DNA of 64,000 bases from Psettodes erumei. Lineage: Eukaryota > Chordata > Actinopteri > Pleuronectiformes > Psettodidae. The first letter of the stretch is position 1, and every line of letters begins with the position of its first letter. The DNA lies in the NCBI GenBank assembly GCA_016785225.1, contig JAFBJZ010000872.1, positions 2,283,001-2,347,000 on the forward strand, read 5' to 3'. The notes under the pieces are model-generated. The model made no database searches and had not been told where the DNA came from. It was given only the letters and a program-made list of their open reading frames with translations. Below, piece by piece: positions 1 through 12,264 of this stretch. The position numbers were made by a program, and so were the translations under genes.

Positions 1-3000
1 TCCACCGAGGAAACCAAAGTGCAAGAAGAGTTGTTCCTGTTGCTGTAGCTTTCAAACTTAACCCCTTGTCGGCCCTGCCCCCCCCCCCCCTTACCCCCCA
101 CCACCACCACACACACACACACACAGGCTCGGGACAAATTAAAAACAAACCGTGCGGCCCTCTACTTTCTGGCTCTCCGCAGATGTCCCTTTGAATTAGT
201 CAGCCGCCTGTGAAGTGCGGCGCTATATATGCTCCTGAATTAGAGAGCGTATGAAATGATGAGGTGTGAGACTGCGTTCTCCGCTATGATCAGAGCGCTG
301 CGAGTTCAAAGGGCCGGCGGCAGCGGCGAGCCAGCTAATGAAGCCACTGACTCCCCGCGCCACTTGACTGCCTGTTGGTTTATTCACAATCCCACTCCAG
401 CTGAAGGGGTGAAGTTGTGGCTATAAGGTTACCGCATGTTTGGAGTTTGATTGAACGCGAGCAGTTAAAATAACTCCGAGGGGAGGTTGGGTTTTTTTCC
501 CCCTCCACAACTTTCCTGTAGGAGTGTCAAAAGGGCTGAGGGCAGGAGAAGGAGAGATGCTGCTGCTGCTGCTGTTTCCATCTGTGCGCATGGCAGGTAC
601 AGTAGAGCAGGTAAGGCTACCAACCCCTGCCCTAATCTCCAGAGATTGCATGTCAAGGGCAAAGGGATCCTTCAACCATCCGTTTCCATGGGCACGCTAA
701 TCAGATGTGAACGCGCAGCCCTTCCCTTCCCTCTTTCAACCCCCCCAATGCTGTGAACCTGCGTTCCTTCTCCCATTTGAGATGTGGCAGAAAGAGAGAC
801 ACGGAAAGAGGGAGAGGTACGTCACGGCGCAGGGTTCACTGCAGCTCTTAATGCCTGGGGGGACGCCTCTCCCTGCAGCTTATACAGTACTCTTAAAGGA
901 AAATAGCACCGACATTGCATCAGATCGTGCTACCTCCCTGCCAGACTAAAGAGTACAAAACGGTGACTCTGAGACCCAAAGCCGCAGCGGATAGAAAGTA
1001 ACACGTGCGGTAATAATAGCTGATGTTTTTCTTTAATAAAAGACTGGTTGCAGCAGATTTTTAAAACTATGTATAAAACTATGATTGGCTTAAAAGTGCT
1101 GGATACTCTAACCTTTTCTGCTGTAACTTACACCACTCTCACCAACTCTAATGAATAGCGACTCCTGCGATGAAGTTTTATTATTCATATACCGAGCATA
1201 TGGTGTGCAGAAAAGAAGCCCGTGTGGGCAAAGGCCGTGCAGTAAAAGAAATTTCGTCAGGAGTATAAATCGTAAAAACTTTTGCTCGTAGGCTCAGCTG
1301 CACGGCGCTGCAGGTGAGCCGAAGTTGGGTGTTTATTGGCCCCCTCGGCGGCGTCCTCTATTTCCACCGACTGCTCGGATAAACTGTTTGCCTGGTGTTC
1401 ACGCGTGTTTATACATTCCAAATATTGTTTTGCTCTTCCGTTTTTACAAACATTTGTGCATGCTCAGGGGGCCCCGACTGCAGGGCAGCCTGCGTGACTG
1501 AGGGGCGCAGTGAGGGGCCCCAATCAGACGCAGGGAACAGCCCGTGGCGAGATCCGTGCTATTAGTCAGTGGCAGACCATTAGACTGACTGCTGTTTACG
1601 TGTAGACCTGTATGTGTGAGATCGTCGCCGGGGAAAGTGACAATAGTGATCAAAGACAGAGCGATTGTCATGAATAATGCATGTTTTCAAAAAACGCTGC
1701 TGCCACAGAGGGGACCCAGCCGTGCGGAAGATGGGAGAGATCTTACGGCTTCTGTTTTCAGGCATTTCATTTAAGGAGAGAAGATGAGGTACACGACGGT
1801 CGGAAACCTCGTGAGATGCACCACGTCCTATAACACGCTGAGAATAGGAAACACGCACATCCTGTCGCCTACGGCGCCGCGTTTAGGCAGATCCCAGTGG
1901 GGACGTCACTAAATGAACCCAAAATCTACTAGGTCCCTCTACACCATCCGCCGCCCCAATCCCCACTGCCATCTTCGCAGCGATGAAACCCCTCGCTTGG
2001 CTTGGAACAGCCTAACAGCAGCCAGCTGTGCAGCGCTTTGAGCTGCACGCAAAACTCCCGCTGATCCATTATGGCACCTATAGAGGTTTGACGTTAATGG
2101 CGACAATACCCTCAACCATATTTATTTGATTCTGTCCCTTCTGCCCCGACATGCGTTTATAGCTGCTAAAGTATGGATTTCTACCACAAACGACATCTCT
2201 AAAGCAATACGCAGAAGCCATATTTTTCCATCCTGGGTTTCTACAAATTGGGCACGAACGTAATTAAAGCACCCGCGTTCCTAAAGCCCGCAATATTTAT
2301 TCTGCGGTCTGGCAGCCCATTAATAAAAATGTCCACTCAGATCTTGATCGGGAATCTGATCTGCCAGGACAACCACTGTAAATGTAACACTTAATGTTCA
2401 AAAAGAGAGCCATAAATCACCTTAATATTGGATACTGGTGGAAAACAGAGCAGTTTGTAAAATATATATATCTGGCTCTAATTAAGTTGTAAGTAGTGCC
2501 CCAGGCTTGAGGATAGGGTCTGGTGATCACATGAGGTCTGGCTAATGCAGGACCCCCCCCCCGCAGCCCCCCTCAGCACCCCTTGCCCAAACCTCGAGGT
2601 TGTGCCCTCAAAACATCGGGTCGGGCCCGCAGCGGGACACGAACATAAGGAATCAGAATGGAGTCCGAATTTGATTTACAAGTAATTTAGCACATTGAGC
2701 CGAGGTTCCACACAGCCAGAAAAGTGTCATTACTCCACATGTGGAATCTGTAAAGCTGAACCAGATCACCAGCTGTGAGTTTTTAGATGGAGCCGTGACT
2801 TCCTCGGCTGTGGAAAGCTTACACAACCTCCCAGCTCGGAGATAGCCTCTCTTCCTGTCCACTCTTTCGCTTGTCTGTCCCTTGGCCCGTCTTTTACCCC
2901 CCCTCCCTTGCCTTTTCTTCCCTTCGCTGCATTTGCTCTCAGGGGAAGATCTAAGTGAGTAGATTTATTCATTCAAAGGGTTCTGAATTACATTACAGCA

Positions 3001-6000
3001 GCCCAGCAGTCACATATGCCAAAGTCTTCAACAGCTGAGCTCTCCAGGGAGTGTTAGCCAAAGGTTAGCCTTATATCCCTACCAAATGAGTTATGATTTT
3101 TCTCTAAGTCTCCTCCTCAGCTCCCGCCCACTCCAGAGCAATTGCAAGTGCCGTTCACCGGGCTGGCGTTAGGTGATATTACACAGATGTGAAGATGTTT
3201 TATCAAAGAGGAAAAAAAAGTTGCTTACAATGAAGTTGGCTGGGTCGGGCAATATGGCTGCTTTGTCGCAACGTGTTTCGGTTTACAACTTGTTAATAGA
3301 TAAAACAACCACACGGGAACAGCTGTTTGTGGTTCATCCGACAGTGTAAACACCTGGCCTATCAAATTATTTCATCAAATTAAAACCAAAAAACAGAAAA
3401 ATCATTTTACCGCGAAACACCCACAGCAGCCCTTGCAGTCACCCACTAGCCTAAATTTGCTGCTTTAAGATAAACCAGATACAAACAGTGTGCTTTTTAA
3501 AATCAGCTGGGCTGACAGTATTAGTGTCAGTACTGGACACTGGCAGCTGCAGCCAATGGACCGACACTTTGCTGACATGTCTGTACTTCATTTCACCATG
3601 TGGAGGATATCAGCCTCTGAAATTCCCAACTTATTCCTCCTTGGCTGCTTTTAAGTCTAAACAGAGTAAACAGTTAGCCAAACTCTGACAGCTGATATAT
3701 AATCATGTTAATGCTGTCAAATGCCCCCGCCCCCAACCCAACCGTCAAAGACGTATGATGTGTCGATCATAATAAAATAGTCCCAGTGCTACTAGTTAAG
3801 CACACAAAGGATAAACAAGAGGCCAATCAACAACAGGATAACAAATCATTCACTGCCAAAACCCGTGGACTCTGTAGCGTGTGTGTCTGTGTGTTTATAT
3901 CTGTCTGTGTTTGTGTGGATGCATTATAGTTGAGAGCCACAGCTAAGAGGACATTTGGGCCAGTTCTCTCAACCCAACTACCTATTTTAAACCAAACCAT
4001 AGTTTTCCGAAACCCACTGCATTGCAGGAGACTCTCCCCTGGGTCGTATCAGAAGTCAGTGGCTGACCACTTATTATGTGGTCGTCCAGGTTGGACTTAC
4101 ACCGGTGCTGCCGGCTGTATTTTCTTTTAATGCAGCATGGAGAGGAAATCCAGGTTATTCATGAAATGGATTTCATCTGACCCTGTGTGTATGTGTGTGT
4201 GTGTGATATAAACCCAGCTGGTGCTCACAAGCTCCCGTGCCTCCAAAAAAAACCACCTCTGTGATTCACCATAATCCTCTAATAACCTTTCCACTGCTTC
4301 CCCTTTGACACAACTGTTTGCCCGCCATTATTATGTTATGCCTGGACATCTGGAAAAGTTTAGCTGCTTTTTGTTCGCTCCACGGCCACCGTAACCACGT
4401 CCACGGGCACAAACACCTTCTTTACATTAGTAAAAACCTGGGATTAGGATTTAAAGGTTCCTGGTTCCGGTCGGTTTAGATCTTGGATATGCTATATGTT
4501 GTTTAACTACTTAATCAGACCGAGCTACGTGGGCACTTTACACCTCTGGGTGCCTCAGCGAGCGGCTGCATGTGCTCTGGCTGTACATTGACCCTTAACA
4601 CTTGGTTGAGCATCATGAGCGAGGCGGGCTGGGCTGCTGTACAGCATGCATGCACGCCGGTGCCACAGAGCAGCCAGCCCCAACAATACATCAAAGTTTA
4701 ATATGGAATAATAGCACTGCTGACAGCTCTCATAAACCCCCCACCCTCTCCTTTCCAAGCAGATGATTTCTCTGCCAGATAATGGGTCTGATCTGGGCCT
4801 CGTGCCCCTGCTCACGGGCACAACTGCCTCACCTGTTTTTTTGCATTTTTTTTGCGCCCTCTGTGTGTGTGCGTGTGCGTGCAGTCGAGCGCGCGTCCGA
4901 GCCAGCTGCTATTGTTTTTATCCCGTGCGTCCCTGGGTGAAGACTGTCAGGGTGTTTCCATGGCAGAGGAAAATGAAGCTTTGATATCCTCTAAGAGGCT
5001 GTGACGGACATGAGAAGGTTTTGAAAATAAGGAGTGTTTATATACCAGTCTGAAGAGTTACACAGGGAGGAAGAGCGATCGGCCCTGAGATGAATTATGG
5101 ATACCACATGTCTAAAGCTGGAGCCCACTCCTGAGCCAGAGTGCTTTTCAAGGATGGGTAATTGAAGTGCACTGCTAAAGGATGCTAATATTACATAAAG
5201 AAGCCCACAGCAGCTCTTTTAGTGTACTGGATGAATACTGTAAGTAGCATTAGATCGCGGAGGTGAATTGCCTGTTGCTCTGGACTAATATGTGCGTACC
5301 TCCATAAATACAATCAAGACGCACTCTCATATACACCTCCCCACCCTATATCAGTCACATTCAGCTCTGCATCCGTTGCTTCCTGCGAGTGCACACACAC
5401 ACACACACACACACACATACTCTCTGTGTCGAGCTCTCTCTTTCTTATTTGGAAAGAGACACACATGTACACAGATGCCTGAGAGAGAGAGAGAAAGCCC
5501 ACTGAACTGGAAAAGCGTTTGTCTTGAGATGAAAGGCTTCACACCCTCTGCCTACATGCAGAGCCTCTTCCGACACCTTCCCGCGACAGTGCATACTGTA
5601 GCAGAGGCTGGAGCTACGCAGGCACACTCCAGCTAGCATCCCTCCCCACACCCATCGACGCCGCAACACACTTGCATCCCTAGCCCCTCTTCCATTCCCT
5701 TTCTCTCCCTTCCCCTGTGTCACTGGAGCTCTGGTACTACAGTAGCAGGCGGGGAGCGGAGAGGCACATTAAGCGGCGTGACTTGGAACAGCGCTGAGAG
5801 GGATAAGCCCCCGCGAAAGCCCGAGGCACGGCAGCCTTGTTTTCCCCGTCGCTGGTGTAGCGCGGCGGGCTGTCAGGCGTGGAACATGCTTAGCCACACG
5901 CGGGGCGTGAAAAACGACACTGACCATGATGCTAGATAATTGCTTCCCATTTACTCATGTGCCCAGAGCCTCGGACAAAAATAGCACGTTGCTGTAACGA

Positions 6001-7218
6001 ATGTGCTGGGAAGCATGGGAACTGCGAGTGCTGTGGCCATGGATCGATAACGGAGAGTGGACAGCATCTTAGGAGCACCGTACAGCCACAGCTTCGACAG
6101 CAACTAGCAATATATAGCCTATACAGCATCTTACAGTATACACGTTCCGAGGCCTACATCTTCCAAGATGTAGTGTACACAGGGTCTTATTATCATAGTC
6201 TGTGCTGCATATTGTATTCTCTGTGTAGACACAGCTTCTGTCTGTGTGTGTTCCAAGCCACTGTAGTTGGTGGGTAGGTGATAATCCCAAGAATGGTCCA
6301 GACATTTACACAGGCCTAACTGTTGTTTTTTCACGCCACAGTGTTACCTGCATCACATCTGCAGACTGCCCACTGGTCTCCAAACTGAACCCCCCCAGCC
6401 CATTTTTCACTTGCCAATTATTCCCGCGAACCCTCAGGGAGAATGTGCCCCTTCCCCTGTGTAATTGTCCCAAGTCGTTTTTTTTTGTTCTAAATATTAG
6501 ACATTTTAGGTCCACGCTGATATCTAGTTCAACAATGGCTCCAGAGACGCAGCAGAAACGCACGGAAATTTACTGTGACAAGGCGTCAGGACCGAGCCCC
6601 TCCAGAGACGATCCGTGCGTCTGGGATCTGCGTTCCCCCTCATCGATGCGTACAACAATTACAGTCCTCATTATCATCACACCAGGAGGCACGCGTGCAT
6701 ATATGGACGCTGTGTTGCTGTGCTGCACAATCATAGCCATGTAAAAATCATACAGAGCCTGGGTCCGATGGAATACATCAAGCCATAAATTAATCAGATT
6801 CACTCCACCTTACAGCCCATGTGCCATGCATATCTTACATTTCATAACAGCCACGACAGTCACCCATGCATCCAGCATATCTGTCACTCAGGAATAGCTC
6901 CGCGCATGAATGCCCATCAATAAAAACCTCTTCATGTTTCACCCTCCAAGTCTCACGAGCTGACAGGTGAGGGCAGGGAGGAAAACCATCGATCTGAGAG
7001 AGAAACCACGTTCAAGTTTGCCATTAGAAGCCACGGCAGTACAATAGCAGACGGTATAACCACTGCAGTGCAGCACTGTATACGGCCAGGTGCTGATATT
7101 CCTGCCCGCACGAGGCTAACCATGCTGGGGAACTGATCAACTCCAGCTGCCTTCACGAGCCCGAGGCGAACGGAGAGGGAAACAGAAAGCGAAGAGGGAG
7201 AGCCGCTCCTGTACTCAC
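1..7218 (-). other. apln: apln intron 1, 3' part missing
   Basis: This is intron sequence of apelin on the minus strand; the donor reads GGTGAGT with GT at 7218-7217. I searched the plus strand from 1 to 7200 for the reverse complement of the conserved apelin C-terminus (Lys-Gly-Pro-Met-Pro-Phe, any codons) and found none, so intron 1 is longer than 7.2 kb here. The stretch holds a poly-C run and short (CA)n at 78-125, a (CA)n at 5391-5417, a CpG-richer block around 5745-5890 and TAAT-rich sequence at 2060-2440. No other exon is convincing. Open frames here are short and lack family resemblance. Confidence 0.85.
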
Positions 7219-7285
7219 CAGCACTGGCAGAACACAGCAGAGACACCAAGAGCACAATCACCAGCGTCAGGATCTTCACATTCAT
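7219..7285 (-). CDS. apln: Apelin preproprotein, coding exon 1 (signal peptide)
   Basis: Apelin is a secreted peptide ligand of the G-protein-coupled apelin receptor (APJ), acting in vascular development, heart function and fluid balance. The exon starts with ATG at 7285-7283 and encodes 22 full codons, beginning Met-Asn-Val-Lys-Ile-Leu-Thr and ending Cys-Ser-Ala-Ser-Ala, plus one base of a Gly codon. The donor GTGAGT follows at 7218-7213 (phase 1). The hydrophobic run and small residues at the end form a typical cleavable signal peptide, and the sequence is nearly that of zebrafish apelin as I recall it. The rest of the prepropeptide, including the basic C-terminal mature peptide, is not in the window. 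The gene diverges from xpnpep2, as in human. Reading the frame past the donor loses all resemblance to apelin, which supports the splice. Partial gene. Confidence 0.93.
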
Positions 7286-7335
7286 TTCTGCACTCCCCTC
7301 TGGCTCTCCGCTAGTCACTCGCTGATATACTGTAG
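7286..7335 (-). promoter_or_regulatory. apln: apln start-proximal 5' sequence
   Basis: About 50 bases separate the apelin ATG from a long (TG)n tract. On the minus strand a TATA-like GTATATCAG lies at 7330-7322, only about 40 bases before the ATG. That is close for a real TATA box, because it leaves almost no 5' UTR, so it may be chance and the true start may lie beyond the microsatellite. The transcription start cannot be fixed from sequence alone. Confidence 0.3.
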
Positions 7336-7336
7336 T

Positions 7337-7421
<85 letters not shown>

Positions 7422-7580
7422 GAGAGAGAGAGTGAGTGTGTGTGTGTGTGTGTGTGTCTGTGTGTGTGTGGAGATGGGGAGGGAGAAAGAGGGGGAGAGA
7501 GAGGAAGAGCAGCTGAGCGAGCGAGCGAGCGAGTGAGAGAGAGAGAGAGACTGTTTGCTCCCCTGTGTGTGTGTGTGTAT
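7336..7580. repeat. Compound (TG)n/(GA)n microsatellite at apln 5' end
   Basis: An almost pure TG tract of about 80 bases (7338-7418) is followed by GA-rich sequence, a second TG tract (about 7436-7470), more GA and GAGC repeats (7476-7553) and a short TG run (7563-7579). On the apln strand this is CA followed by CT. It begins about 50 bases upstream of the apelin start codon, so it sits in the promoter or 5' UTR. Open frames across it give only poly His-Thr or Cys-Val and are artefacts. Confidence 0.95.
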
Positions 7581-8100
7581 GAGAAGTGAGTGTGTCAGTT
7601 TGTGCGTGTGCGGTGGCTCCCTGACTGTGCCTGTGTATTTGTCTAAATGCGTATTTGTATATCAGCGTGTGACAGCGCCACTCCGAGACTGAAGGCACGT
7701 CTTTATCTGAGCTCTCCCACAGAGGTGTGTGCGTGTTGTCGTCTCCTCTTTTCTTCTGTCAGAGAAACGACAGCCCGAGCCAAGTTCAGCGGAGCTGTGA
7801 ATGTGCTGTCCGTCGGCGTGTGCTTCCGTGTGCGAGCGTGAGTCCTGTTTGCCTTGGATAAGGAGAGTGGTTGGTCATGTGGCTTATGTATCATTGACTC
7901 TGTGGGTCACGGAAAAGCTCCCCCGCCCCCTCCCCTCCCTCCACCCCCGTGCCCCACAGTCACCCACCCTCTCCACCCCTTTTCCACAAACACGCAAGTG
8001 CACACGGCAGAGGGAAGAGAGCAAAGGGAGGGGGGAGTGTGGAGGTAAAGGGTTGGGAGGGCGGTGGGGGTGGGGGCTGGGGGTACATGCAGGTTTATGA
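7581..8100. promoter_or_regulatory. apln upstream region with C-rich and G-rich blocks
   Basis: This lies 300-800 bases upstream of the apelin start. A pyrimidine and C-rich block (about 7919-7983) is followed by a G-rich block (8026-8083). The segment 8050-8083 contains at least four runs of three or more G separated by short loops, a canonical G-quadruplex pattern on the plus strand. No exon is recognised. A promoter role is inferred from position only. Confidence 0.35.
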
Positions 8101-11100
8101 TAATATCCAAACAGATGCTCTTGTTGAAAACTCTTTGAATTGCAAACACGGCCGCTTGCCAGGAATCCACGAATCAAAATACCAGCTTATGGGGGGGAAG
8201 TAGATGAAAGAAGGGAAGGTGCGAGATGAGGTTCACGCTTTCCTGCTTTTGTATCTGCGCCAGCTGTACGGACCTTTTCTTCCTCGCACTATTCTTTTAC
8301 CTACAGTGGTGCCAGCAGCCCCCGCCCACGCTGAAGGTACGCCCTAAATCATTGGCACCGTTTGAAGTGAGCGTCCGTGACACCGGGAGCAACCGCAGGA
8401 AAAAACTTATCAGGCTTGGCCCGATCCCATCGCTCGCACTGTTTGTTCCGCGGCCCCCGAAGTCATTTGTTTTATTTTGTTACACGGATTATATTCTTCC
8501 CGTGAACAAAAGCTGCAAGAAAACCACCACCCTACATGTCTATAAAATAAGTAGACTGATGTTTTTTTCATTTGTTTATCGGACAATAAACAGGAAAGGT
8601 TGCATTTCTCGCTGTGAATTGTGAGAACTGTAAGCAGGCACTTGACGTACAACAAGTTCCCTTATCGCTTTCAGCCATAGAGCCACATCAAGGCGACGAA
8701 CTTTCTACATCCCCTCTCCAGAAGAAATTCTTCTGGGAAAGAGCATAAATTTTGTGCATTTTACACCATGCATACATAACACTATGTAAAAGAATCACAA
8801 GCCATTTGAGATCCGCCCTCTTACAACATTCACGCTCTGCCTTAGTGCAAGGAGTCTGCAGCTCTGATCCATGATAAATGTGAAAACAAGTAGTGATCAC
8901 CACACTGGAAAGTATAACAATGTAGGTCAATGAAAAAAGCATGACAAGGTGTCTATTTAATAAACATTAATAAATGGGTTTTATTGCGAAATGCTGTTTA
9001 CGAGGCATAACTTCACATTTGGCTCCACAAATCCAAGACCGTAAAGAGCTGCAGCGACACATGATGGATGGTCGCCTTTGGTCCCAGCCACCGAAAAACC
9101 ACCCCCCCCTCACCGAAGACTTCCACACAGCCCCCTTTTCTATGTGTTGTCACTAAACAGTCACGTTAGCGGTGCGGACCTGAGCAGAGGGGGCCCCGTG
9201 ACCCTCGACTGTGCAGCTCCCGCTTCACACAGCCTAGCCATTGTCTCCCTTCAGGCTCCAGGTCCCAAAGGGCAACATGTCGGTGCCACCCACTTGAGAT
9301 CCAACAACAAGAGCACCTTCCATTTTTACATGCGGCACTTGAAGCCTCCACTTCATGTGAAGCAATCCTCTCACCTCAGGGGTGGTCAGGCCCCCGGGGG
9401 GCTAAAGATGCTTATCCAGGCTTGTCCTTTTTTTAGCCGAAAGATAATTCGCCCAAGTGCCTTTAAAAGAATCCGTTCACGGCATTTTCTCAGAGGTGCT
9501 CACTGATCACTGACAGAAAGAATGGGCAATTGTACGTAATGAGAGACAGTGGGGATTATGGCGCCATTAGCAGCCCACTTAGTAGTTTGGAGTAATTCAA
9601 AATTCAATCTAATCCAACATTCAGGAATAATTTTAAAGCAATGCGAGACAACTGCCTGCAGAGTTATTGCAAATTAACAGTAAATGTGCTTGAGCTGGCA
9701 ATCAGCAGTGAAACGGAGGCAAGTATCCAGAATGTGCTGAATCCAGGTGCTGCCCATGATAATTTATGACTGTGGATTTAGCGGCCATTAAAACGTCCTG
9801 TGGACGTGGATAAGAATGCGTGAGGCATTGTAAAGTTGGCAGCACGGGCTCAAACATTTGCACTCTGTTAGCTTTAATTGTCTTAGCTCGAAGCGAAGCC
9901 TGTAATGGAAACGTAACAGATGGCGTTTCCCCAAGAGTGTGCGGGCGGACTGCGTAAGCCGGCGGAGGATTGCCTTCTTACATCCAGGGACGTGGAGCAC
10001 GGCCGGGCGACGGCAGCCACATCGCCCGCGCCTCAACACAGGAAACACTTGGCTGTTTACAGGAAGCGCTTGATGAAGGAGCGCTGTGGATGTCTGGGTT
10101 TGGTCGCTGGTGACGACTTTTCCTGATTCCTGAGTTCTTAATAACGGACAGACATTCCTCAGATAAGTGCAGCACAGATGATGGTGAAAGAAAGGTATCT
10201 TTGCGTTTCCTGGGAATTATTAGTCAAATTGTCGGCAGGTGGCCGCTCAGCTGCTAAATTAGTCCCCTGATCTCATAAGGGATTCGTTGCATTATTTACC
10301 TTATTCACAATTAATGTGCTTCCTGTTGATCATCCGCTTCCACACACAGCTCCTGATTTCTGTCATGCTAATGAAGTGTGCGGATGTTTGTTTGCATTGT
10401 TGTTTTTGATGATTGAGTGAGCGGTGGCAGCCGGGCCTACCCGCTTGTTGTGGTCGCTGCCGTCGCGGAAGATTGAGCGCCACGCTTCCGCTTCCATTTC
10501 CAGAGCATCCATCAGATGCAGCGCACCTTTATCAAAATGGAAAATGAAAAAAATCTGAAAACCTCCTCTGCGATAAGAGTCGCGGTCGACAGTCGGGGTG
10601 GAAGCGGCGGGTCAAAAGCAATCAGGTCGTGGCCGCTAATTAGCCCCTCTGAAGAGATCAGCAATGGCAGAGCGAAGTGTGACATCTTCATTCATCTGCA
10701 TTTTCTGGAGGAGATGATAAAAGAGGAGCAGTGCCTGCGCTTTGTCTCATGAAATGTCTGCTTTTGACTTATCTGCCTTTAATCGTGACATTATCAGCGA
10801 CGCTGCAAAACTCAGCCAAGACACGCTCCGACTCGACGATGCCCCCCCCCAGAAGATAGGGCAGAAATTTTCTGTAGGCCTGTGGATCTCATTCTGTCGT
10901 GTCGCCTCAGAGCAACCGCACACAAATGCGCATTTTCTGTAATTTCATACTTGCATGAATAGTTTCCAGTAATCGCTGAGTGGCTATACAGTGCTGCTGC
11001 TGTTGCCCTGATATGCAGCAGTTAACAATTATCTTAAATACTTTCTGCAAAACACATATGTTTGGTGCAGACATAGTGAATTATTAGCTTTCTGTCTCTT

Positions 11101-12236
11101 TGGGAAGAAGTTATGACAAACAAGAGGTCCGTATATCCCGAAACCTTTGAAAGCAGCTGGGGTTTGTCTCCTCATGTTGGACAGACTCTGAACTCAAGCC
11201 GTGAACTGAGGATAAAAAAAAAAAACATGACTTGACATCAGAGCGCCGCCAGTCCTGAGAGGAGGGCAGTTCACACAACGGTGATCCTACGAATATAAAT
11301 TCACTCATTTTCTCCCCTCTCTTTGTCAGACTCACAATTGCAATTTTAAGTCCAAACGACCAAACAGAAGCAATTACGTGTTACCTCGTGAGCTTCCAAA
11401 TAGTTTTCACCGCCGCCACTTCCCTGAATCGACGAAACAAATGAGATCACGTGCCGCGGCGCTGCGTGACTCTCGCACAGTTGTCTCCATAATCGGTCCA
11501 ATATGGCTCATCAGTCTTGGGGAACGGCGCGGCCCGCGGGTCGGGGGAAGACGCGTTGCGGAGCGACAGTTCAGTGGAACCGCCTACAGATGAAAAAGGC
11601 AACTTTATTTCAGGGGGAGTTCCTTTCCCCAGCAGTTTTATTAATCATAATATCCCCGTCAGACGGCTTCCATCTTTGTGGATTTATGGGCACAGAGGGC
11701 AGATTTTTATCCTGCTATTTTGCACCTGCAGGACATGCTTTTTTCAAAAAAAAAATCAGATCACAGAGTATGTCTCCAAATCACGAAAATGGTCAGATAT
11801 TTAACATTTGTCGGGCAGGTTTGCGGTGAGGACAGGATCAAACTCTCAGAGCGTGTGCAAAACACGCTTGGCGCCCCCATAGGCCTGTCAAGCTCAAGAT
11901 CCCCCCGCAGATAACGTGTAACAACAAACAAGGGATGTCTTTTGAATCTGTCCGCGCTCTGCGCTGCGCAATCAGTAATAAAAATCTGGAGGAGATTTTC
12001 CCCCCAGGTGGCAGGTGATACCGGCCTGGCTTCTGACATCACCCTCAGCGCTCCCTGTTTCACCGCTGCTGTTGAACGCATCTTCAGCCCCCCCCCTTAG
12101 CGTCTCTCACCTTTAACTTTGCCGTCCCCGCCGATGTGTTCTGGTATGCGCTTCAGGCAGTGTGCCAGCTTTTAGCATGCTCCCATGCACGAAAAAATCA
12201 CCCAGTCCTTGAGTGCACTATTCTTCAGGGTTGTGT

Positions 12237-12264
12237 TTTTTTTTTTTTTTTTGGGGGGGGGGGT
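12237..12264. repeat. Poly-T / poly-G run
   Basis: A homopolymer T run of about 17-18 bases passes directly into a G run of about 10. This is simple sequence with no coding meaning. Confidence 0.85.

Noticed and set aside
6244..6744. 166-codon plus-strand open frame in apln intron 1
   Set aside because: No recognisable domain, lies antisense inside an apelin intron, and the Met start has no supporting context.
6953..7318. 121-codon frame containing the apelin signal peptide
   Set aside because: Only the 22 codons from 7285 to 7220 are apelin. The frame upstream of the ATG and past the donor at 7218 is not conserved, so the exon is shorter.
7315..7698. Protein-like frames of Thr-His or Cys-Val repeats
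   Set aside because: Translation of microsatellite DNA in both strands, not genes.
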